Shown here: one piece after another, positions 30,378 through 36,121 of the stretch
Layout of the letters: every line of letters starts with the position of its first letter
Numbering within the stretch: position 1 is the first letter of the stretch
Virus record (IMG/VR): IMGVR_UViG_3300037294_000665
Location: 1-36,121 of that record
DNA length: 36,121 nt
Source: a virus
Reading direction: 5' to 3' (one strand)
Position numbers and translations under genes: made by a program
Notes under the pieces: generated by a model
Database searches by the model: none
Told to the model about the DNA's origin: nothing
What the model saw: the letters and a program-made list of their open reading frames with translations, nothing else

Positions 30378-32819
30378 ATGACAATTACCCGAGCAAATTT
30401 AGCCGTATTTAAGCCCGAGCTTTTGGGATCAAGTGATGATGCTGGCGGCCAGCGAACTAAAAAGGCGGTTGAGTCTGGGGCGCTTAATGAGCTATTTCGT
30501 GCCATTTCAGACATAGATCATTCCCAGTCAGCGGTCGATATTGTTAAGTGCTATCCAGCGCTTAATACCCCAGGCACTGAGATTTTACTCAATGGTCATA
30601 TCTTTATTAGCCAAAAACCCACAGATCCCTTAGTGGGTATGCTGATTGCTGAAGCAGATGAACTCAGTGATGCAGACCGCATGACTGAAATGGTGGGGAT
30701 TTTAGAGTCATCAGTAAAAGCAGGGCAGTTAATTCGCAATCGATTAATAGGGTTACTTGCAGGGCAAGACAGCTTTCCTCGCTCATACCTGCAGTCTATT
30801 TATCAATTCAATGGTAGAGACTATTACGAAACGATTTCACTGCAACAAGGGCAAACCATAGTGATCTCTGTCGAGTATGCAGGTAATGAGAACACCGCTT
30901 GGCCGCGCTTTGAACATTTCTGTGAGATACAAGAAACGGTATGGGGCGGGCAAGGTGGCATAGTCAAATTCAAACCAGCGATCCCATTTAAGACGCCTAA
31001 CTATGATGTGAACATTAACGGCGAAGCAGGCTGCACTAAGCTGCGCTATGTCAGTGAGAACGAGGGCGTTAAATTCCACGGCGTTACAGCGCTGACGGCC
31101 GAATCTTCATCGGAAGTGCTTAGCGTTGCCGCCACAAAAACGGAGTTATTACCTAAGGTGAAAACCGTTGCAATCCGCGCGGGCAATATTATTACCGCCC
31201 CTGATGGTGATGGTGATGTGGCATCAGGGCTAATTTATAAATCAGTGACTCAGCCCGTTGAAAGCGGTAAGAGTACCTACCTGTATACGCTTCCCGATTT
31301 GATTGACGATCCTTATTTTGAAAATAACGGCATTCAAAAAATAAAAGTGATAGGTAGTTCTAGTTACCTTGGGGCATTAAGCATCACAGGTAATAGCGCT
31401 TCAGTGGTCTATAGCAGTAATCTATCTAACCTTTTAACTGTCGGCGTAAGCTGGGTGTCATCCTTGCGTTATGCTGTTTATAACAGCACCGGCGCATTTC
31501 CGGCCGCTAAAAAACTCACCCTAGGCAGCGTGTTTGCCACCGCGACGTTTACTGATGCTAACTATGGCACCTCTAAGCTGACCGAGTTTACCGGCGGCGA
31601 GCTGCGCGAGAGCAATGGCTATGCACTGGCGAGCATAGATTACTTGACGGGCGCTATCACTAAAAGCCTCGATAATCGCGGCAACTTTACTGTCAGTTAC
31701 TCGGCCCTGGTAGAAGCATCGGCCGCCAGCGATAACTCAGTCTCATTCCCGCTGGCGGTGAACACGCCCATACTCGATACCTTCTACGTGATGGTTTCAA
31801 GCACAAATAACACCTTATTAAGCGCTAGCGCTAATAATAACGGCGAGATTAACGGTACCGGCGTCACGGGCACCATTGCCGATGGCATAGTTAATTTAAG
31901 CTTCAATCAGACGGTAGACCTATCGACCCTGAGCTATGACATAGCCGAAACAGTGACCTTATCACCCCCGCCTGAACTGTATGGTTTAAATCCGCTTCGG
32001 ATTAAAAACAGCGGGGTAGTCAATATGTTTACCGCCTGGACAAATATCAGTGTGCAGCACACCCAAACCCAAGTAGTGAGCAACCCTGCAGCCGCGCAAA
32101 CCTTTACCGTGAGAGTCAATGCCAGATTTGTGGACATTACCGACAGCAATGGCGCCAGCCTATGGACGCTAGATAACGCCAATTACAGCGTTAATAAGGC
32201 CACAGGGGTTGTCACCATTAACAGTGATTTCAGTGGTTTTACGGCGCCATTTTTGCTAACCGATACCCTAGGCGAACTGGCTTTAGTGGTTGACGTGCAG
32301 GAACATAAATTGGTGCTGGCATCCCCACTGAGTCAAACCTACCCAGTTGGCGCCAATGTCTCTAGCGTACAGGATTTGGGCGACTTACAAGCCCGGGTTA
32401 GCGCGGTGCGCGACATGACAGCCTGGGCAAATAACTGGACCCAAGACGGCACCCCCGCAACAGCAAGTGTCAACGTGGTGGATCATCCATTTGAGGTACG
32501 TAACGACACGGCGATTAATGAAGATTGGGTGCTGATTTTTACCTCAATAACCGCTTTTCGCTGTGTGGGTAAGCGCATTGGCCAAGTAGCGGCCGGTGAC
32601 GTGCTTAATGATTTCGCCCCCATCAACCCCTTGACCTTAGCCCCTTATTTTATTATCCGCTCAGGGGCGTTTGGGGGAGGCTGGCAGCAAGGCGAGGCCA
32701 TTCGGTTTACAACCTATGCCAGCAGCAAACCTGCCATGCTTTTACGCACAGTGCAAAGTGGTCACAGTCAAATCACCACAGACCGCGCCGTACTGGCGTT
32801 TCGTGGTAACGAGTCTTAA
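30378..32819 (+). CDS. Large tail-tip structural protein
   Basis: The 813-residue protein is rich in beta strands and threonine/serine. The first 250 residues (MTITRANLAVFKPELLGSSD, FNGRDYYETISLQQGQTIVI) look like a phage tail-assembly domain, followed by repeated immunoglobulin-like segments (NYSVNKATGVVTINSDFSG; SIDYLTGAITKSLDNRGNFT). I do not recognise a named family. The position points to a tail hub or tail-tip component. It ends at a hairpin terminator. Confidence 0.55.
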   Translation: MTITRANLAVFKPELLGSSDDAGGQRTKKAVESGALNELFRAISDIDHSQSAVDIVKCYPALNTPGTEILLNGHIFISQKPTDPLVGMLIAEADELSDADRMTEMVGILESSVKAGQLIRNRLIGLLAGQDSFPRSYLQSIYQFNGRDYYETISLQQGQTIVISVEYAGNENTAWPRFEHFCEIQETVWGGQGGIVKFKPAIPFKTPNYDVNINGEAGCTKLRYVSENEGVKFHGVTALTAESSSEVLSVAATKTELLPKVKTVAIRAGNIITAPDGDGDVASGLIYKSVTQPVESGKSTYLYTLPDLIDDPYFENNGIQKIKVIGSSSYLGALSITGNSASVVYSSNLSNLLTVGVSWVSSLRYAVYNSTGAFPAAKKLTLGSVFATATFTDANYGTSKLTEFTGGELRESNGYALASIDYLTGAITKSLDNRGNFTVSYSALVEASAASDNSVSFPLAVNTPILDTFYVMVSSTNNTLLSASANNNGEINGTGVTGTIADGIVNLSFNQTVDLSTLSYDIAETVTLSPPPELYGLNPLRIKNSGVVNMFTAWTNISVQHTQTQVVSNPAAAQTFTVRVNARFVDITDSNGASLWTLDNANYSVNKATGVVTINSDFSGFTAPFLLTDTLGELALVVDVQEHKLVLASPLSQTYPVGANVSSVQDLGDLQARVSAVRDMTAWANNWTQDGTPATASVNVVDHPFEVRNDTAINEDWVLIFTSITAFRCVGKRIGQVAAGDVLNDFAPINPLTLAPYFIIRSGAFGGGWQQGEAIRFTTYASSKPAMLLRTVQSGHSQITTDRAVLAFRGNES

Positions 32820-32827
32820 TAACAGCA

Positions 32828-32866
32828 GGTTCTAGGCCCTAGGACCTGCAACCTAGAACCTTTTTT
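32828..32866 (+). terminator. Terminator within repeat element, copy B
   Basis: GGTTCTAGG (32828-32836) pairs perfectly with CCTAGAACC (32852-32860), and six T follow (32861-32866). The element begins AACAGCAGG at 32821 and shares CTAGAACC and CTAGGACCT with 13227-13291. It separates the 813-residue gene from the downstream tail genes. Confidence 0.7.
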
Positions 32867-32878
32867 GGGAGAGAACAC

Positions 32879-33844
32879 ATGGGTTTACCAGTAACAGTGT
32901 ATCGCTCGGATGATGTAGGTGCGCCGAATATTTCCACAGGTTATAGATCAGCCGTATTAAACGTTCTTAAAAAATGCTTGGTTGAGGGTTATGGCAGTAA
33001 AGCATCACTTGGGTGGTCTATTGTTATCGAAACTGCGGGCGAGTTTGTAGCGTTTAGAAACTCAAGAACAGATGGGGGTGGTCATGTATTTAGGGCGTAC
33101 TCTAGCGCTACGTCGGGGGGTGCGCCGATGTCGTTTGTCTGTAGTAGTGATTATATACCTTCCGCGAGCCTTCTCGTCCGAACTGGTCAGCTTAGAACTT
33201 TTCAAACAGGTGCGGGTGAGACGGCTTGGATTTTAATCGGTACTGCGCGCGGTTTTTACTTTCAAACGTGGAACCCATCAGCCAATAACAATTCAACTCA
33301 AATCAATGTCACTATGGGTATTTGTATATTTGCTGGTGAGATTGATTCATTCTTTGACACTGACGCAAACCCAATGGCCTGTATTAGTGCTAATTCTACA
33401 TCACACGATTACTCTGCATCACAAGCAAAAACAATCGCTGATATTGATGATGGCTGGGGTGCTAGCGTGTTTTATGATTTAGATAATACTAACCAATCTG
33501 GTCTTTATAAAATAGCTATCGGTTTAGACAAAGCTGGCGGTACAGATTGGACTAAAAACGGAGGCACACATACATCGACGGGTATACCACTCATTATACA
33601 AGACGTAATCATCAAGGGAGCGGGCAACCCATGGGACGTAGATTATTACGGTGTACCTCAATCTAATAGTTTAACTAGACCTTATACCAGGGGTAAATTG
33701 CCGGGTTTATACCGTATGAATTGTTGCCTGTACGCAGACCAACCTTGGCCTACCATATTGACCGTAGACGGTGTTGATTATTACGCTATGCCTTATAAAT
33801 ACGGGGTTAATACCCTTATTAAATTGGACACATGGTATGACTAA
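32879..33844 (+). CDS. Tail-tip protein, possible receptor or host-range factor
   Basis: The 321-residue protein starts GLPVTVYRSDDVGAPNIS, then VLKKCLVEGYGSKASLGWSI, a pattern I associate with phage tail proteins of uncertain role. The rest is strand-rich, with codon use and AT content higher than the head genes, suggesting exchange. GGGAGAGAACAC precedes the ATG. It follows a terminator, so it may be in a separately controlled tail-tip unit. Confidence 0.6.
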   Translation: MGLPVTVYRSDDVGAPNISTGYRSAVLNVLKKCLVEGYGSKASLGWSIVIETAGEFVAFRNSRTDGGGHVFRAYSSATSGGAPMSFVCSSDYIPSASLLVRTGQLRTFQTGAGETAWILIGTARGFYFQTWNPSANNNSTQINVTMGICIFAGEIDSFFDTDANPMACISANSTSHDYSASQAKTIADIDDGWGASVFYDLDNTNQSGLYKIAIGLDKAGGTDWTKNGGTHTSTGIPLIIQDVIIKGAGNPWDVDYYGVPQSNSLTRPYTRGKLPGLYRMNCCLYADQPWPTILTVDGVDYYAMPYKYGVNTLIKLDTWYD

Positions 33845-34130
33845 TAAAATACTTAACACAAGAGTGTTGGTTGAACCTATTAGGTTTGTTGCGATGCTTG
33901 AGGTGGATATTGACCCTGATGCCAATCGTTTAGTGGCTTACGAACGTGACGACCCAACCGTTAATATTATCAATCAATATGTTGTCGGTGGTGAAATTGT
34001 CAAGATAGTAATGCCCTCTAAGTACGCCACCACTAATAAAATGTTCATTGGTATTTTAGACGACGATGGTGAATATGATTGTAAATTCGTGGATGGTGTA
34101 TTGGCCGAGCTAGTAAACCCAAGGTTGTAA
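33837..34130 (+). CDS. Small hypothetical tail-tip protein
   Basis: About 97 residues from ATG 33837, which overlaps the previous stop by eight bases; an upstream in-frame start at 33771 would run through the coding sequence of the gene before and is rejected. The product reads TNKILNTRVLVEPIRFVAML, with an even mix of strands and no motif I know. It precedes the hub gene by six bases. Confidence 0.6.
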   Translation: MTNKILNTRVLVEPIRFVAMLEVDIDPDANRLVAYERDDPTVNIINQYVVGGEIVKIVMPSKYATTNKMFIGILDDDGEYDCKFVDGVLAELVNPRL

Positions 34131-34136
34131 CAAATA

Positions 34137-35903
34137 ATGATACAGCTACGCTTTTATAAATCATGGTTGGATAAAATATCGCCCATTATTATTCGATTTG
34201 TTGATGCAGCCCCACCTATTCACATCGACAACAGTATTGGCATTGAGTGTGGTATTTATTGGGATAAACCAGTTGAAGTAGAAAACCGCTTAGTGCTAGT
34301 GGAGAGCTCCATCAAAGTGGGCGTTAACCTCGATTGTATTTGGTCGATACTCGATAGTTACGAAAAAAAAACGGCATTATATTGGACGTCAAACCAAGCT
34401 GTTGAGGTCAGTCATGCCGCGCCTTGGCAACTGCATGATGCAACTCGCACCGATTGCTCGGTTCGTTGGGCGTTGCCACAAATTCATCAAACTAATGTAG
34501 ACATTATTTGGCAATCGCCCAAAAATCATGGCATAAGTGACGTTTTGCGCTGGCTTAATATTGCCGCTGAGGAAATCCATACCGTAACTGATTGGCAAGA
34601 TGGGGCTAACCACCAAATTAACCAGGTGCTGCGCTATCACGGCAGCGCCTGTGATAATGAGCAATCAATCAAGTGGGGGCCACACGCGCCGCGCTGGATA
34701 TGCTCGACTCGTTATCTACCGCCGGTGGGTAATATAATAATGCGCTTTGGCGAGCCTTGGGCCAGCTCAGAGAGCCCTTTAGCGCTGCGCTTTACCATTG
34801 AGCCCAAAGTGTGCCGTTTTGATGATGGCGGCGGCCTAATAGACGCGCACCCAAGCTTGCCCACCATAGACTATAAAATTCCTATTGAACCGCAGATAAG
34901 AAGGAGCTACCTCATGGAACCTCAAGTGAGTTGTATTCGAGTGCGAGACAGTTTGGCAGTGGTTTTAAAGTCTGTTTCAATCACTAAATCTAGAGGTCAA
35001 TGGACCAGTACCTGCAATCTTTCTTTCTCATCTAGGTTAGATGCTATGCATGCAAATAATGAGCTGCTAAAGGTGACAATTAACGGTTACGACTTCTTTT
35101 CGCTATGTGAATCACCTTCATCATCAAAAATATTCAATGCAGAAACCTACAGTGCAACAGGAAGAGGGCGGTTAGCCGAACTTGCAACGCCTTATAAGAA
35201 GGCAACTAACTTCGTAAACCTTGAGTCAAGGAGTTTTATGGGCTTAATGGCCGATATCATTGCTAACTCTGGTTGGACAGTAACGGGCGCAATAACAGAC
35301 TACCCAATACCTGCTAATGGCTTTAGTTATGCGAACAAAACCCCCGCTGAAGCAATTAATTTGATGGCAAATGCTATTGGGGGAATGCTCGATATTAATG
35401 ATGAGACTCAGACCATAAATGTCATTCCACAATGGCCAGTGGTGCCCTGGGAGGCGAGCACAGCTATCCCTGATGTGATCTTACATGACAGCGTGATTTT
35501 AGAATTTAATGAGCACCTAGATATTCGCTCTGAAGCAAATGCAGTGTTTGTTCGTGGCGAACAGCAAGGCGTAGCAGTGAAAGTGAAACGCTTCGGGACC
35601 GCTGGCGATAACTTTTCTGTTGATATAGTGGATAAGTTAATCACTGATAATCAAGCCGCTAGAATGCGTGGAACGACTGAGCTTGCTAATGCGGGTAACA
35701 AAATACAAAACAGCATTCGCACTAAAGTCCTGAATGACTTGCCACCAATTCGGCCAGGCATGTTAATCGGTGTTAGGAAGGGCACTGAGGTGTTTAAATC
35801 CGTCTGTGATGCTTCAACCATCACTGCCAGTGTAAATAGCTCCAATGGACAAATAACGGTTAATCAGACGATCAGTTTATTACGAAATCAGAGCACGTTA
35901 TGA
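34137..35903 (+). CDS. Tail hub protein with 14-residue tryptophan repeats
   Basis: The 588-residue protein has two parts. Residues 42-187 contain an unusual series: tryptophan at 69, 83, 97, 111, 125, 139 and 153, and tyrosine at 167, exactly 14 residues apart, each after short hydrophobic stretches such as VDIIW and DVLRW. Residues 250-588 look like a phage baseplate or hub domain (NSGWTVTGAITDYPIP, LHDSVILEFNEHLDIRSEAN, LNDLPPIRPGMLIGV). The repeat could form stacked beta hairpins that contact a receptor. Function is inferred from position and architecture. It overlaps the next gene as ATGA. Confidence 0.65.
   Translation: MIQLRFYKSWLDKISPIIIRFVDAAPPIHIDNSIGIECGIYWDKPVEVENRLVLVESSIKVGVNLDCIWSILDSYEKKTALYWTSNQAVEVSHAAPWQLHDATRTDCSVRWALPQIHQTNVDIIWQSPKNHGISDVLRWLNIAAEEIHTVTDWQDGANHQINQVLRYHGSACDNEQSIKWGPHAPRWICSTRYLPPVGNIIMRFGEPWASSESPLALRFTIEPKVCRFDDGGGLIDAHPSLPTIDYKIPIEPQIRRSYLMEPQVSCIRVRDSLAVVLKSVSITKSRGQWTSTCNLSFSSRLDAMHANNELLKVTINGYDFFSLCESPSSSKIFNAETYSATGRGRLAELATPYKKATNFVNLESRSFMGLMADIIANSGWTVTGAITDYPIPANGFSYANKTPAEAINLMANAIGGMLDINDETQTINVIPQWPVVPWEASTAIPDVILHDSVILEFNEHLDIRSEANAVFVRGEQQGVAVKVKRFGTAGDNFSVDIVDKLITDNQAARMRGTTELANAGNKIQNSIRTKVLNDLPPIRPGMLIGVRKGTEVFKSVCDASTITASVNSSNGQITVNQTISLLRNQSTL
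34341..34637 (+). repeat. 42-bp-period protein repeat in hub gene
   Basis: TGG codons at 34341, 34383, 34425, 34467, 34509, 34551 and 34593, and TAT at 34635, are spaced exactly 42 bases apart. The DNA between them is diverged, so the repeat is maintained at protein level. Confidence 0.75.
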
Positions 35904-36121
35904 GTAATATTTATCAGCGATTAGCAAACCTAAACCCTAAGTCTCAAAGAGCTGTAGCTACTGTGGTTTCAGTGAATAATGGCACCACTAGTGTCTTACA
36001 TGCTGATGGCAGTCACCAAGTGGTGTTAGGGGATAATATCGCCAGTGGAAAGGTGTACATTTTAGATGGCCAAATACAAGGGCAAGCAGCTGATTTACCC
36101 TTTTCCGAAATAGAAGTTTAG
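35900..36121 (+). CDS. Small conserved tail-tip protein
   Basis: The 73-residue protein (SNIYQRLANLNPKSQRAVAT; NNGTTSVLHADGSHQVVLGD) has a strand-rich, OB-like composition and ends in a stop at the last base of the window. It overlaps the hub gene by four bases. It may be a small chaperone or tail-tip component; the family is not named here. Confidence 0.6.
   Translation: MSNIYQRLANLNPKSQRAVATVVSVNNGTTSVLHADGSHQVVLGDNIASGKVYILDGQIQGQAADLPFSEIEV

Noticed and set aside
1-36121. CRISPR arrays, tRNA and rRNA genes
   Set aside because: No regularly spaced direct repeats with unique spacers, no tRNA cloverleaf and no rRNA sequence were noticed while reading the window.

Overview
The window is the left portion, and most of the length, of a Mu-like transposable prophage lying beside a bacterial chromosomal gene. 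The phage genes have recognisable Mu-type order and domains: S24 repressor, Ner, MuA transposase, MuB ATPase, DUF3164, GemA/gp16, Mor, lysozyme, gp26 to gp30-type packaging genes, gpG, protease I with internal scaffold Z, major head T, gp36 and gp37. The tail is of long-tailed type (tail tube, 1228-residue tape measure, tail-tip genes), so the particle resembles the siphovirus-like transposable phages rather than contractile-tailed Mu. The host is most likely a marine gammaproteobacterium such as Shewanella. This is inferred from general resemblance (CIA30-type protein, moderate GC, MuSo-like gene set), not proven.

Layout. 1-630: host gene for an exported CIA30-domain protein. 631-904: probable phage left end with short repeats. 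905-1645 (minus): repressor, followed by a divergent control region with phased TGCGNAA operators and a near-consensus sigma-70 promoter. 1848-8462 (plus): early operon from ner to mor. 8560-10610 (minus): AT-rich three-gene cargo cassette encoding a GHKL ATPase, a DUF4325 STAS-like protein and a two-TM membrane protein. 10976-19332 (plus): lysis, packaging, portal and head morphogenesis operon. 19315-20226 (minus) and 20443-21564 (plus): second AT-rich cargo pair, an AbiC-like two-TM coiled-coil protein and a zinc-ribbon PD-(D/E)XK nuclease-like protein. 21698-36121 (plus): protease/scaffold, capsid, tail completion, tail tube, tape measure and tail-tip proteins.

How it works together. The repressor and Ner compete at the 1690-1820 operators to set lysogeny or the early programme. 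MuA and MuB drive replicative transposition. Mor, the only Mor/C-family activator visible, should switch on later genes. The two later operons, lys and protease I, are each preceded by the same 26-bp element, then a strong intrinsic-terminator hairpin whose T-tract touches the start codon. Each cargo block sits immediately upstream of one of these elements. This points to two matched insertion or expression sites for accessory (probably anti-phage) genes at the positions of Mu Plys and PI. The cargo blocks and the shared leader element are the parts most likely to be new.
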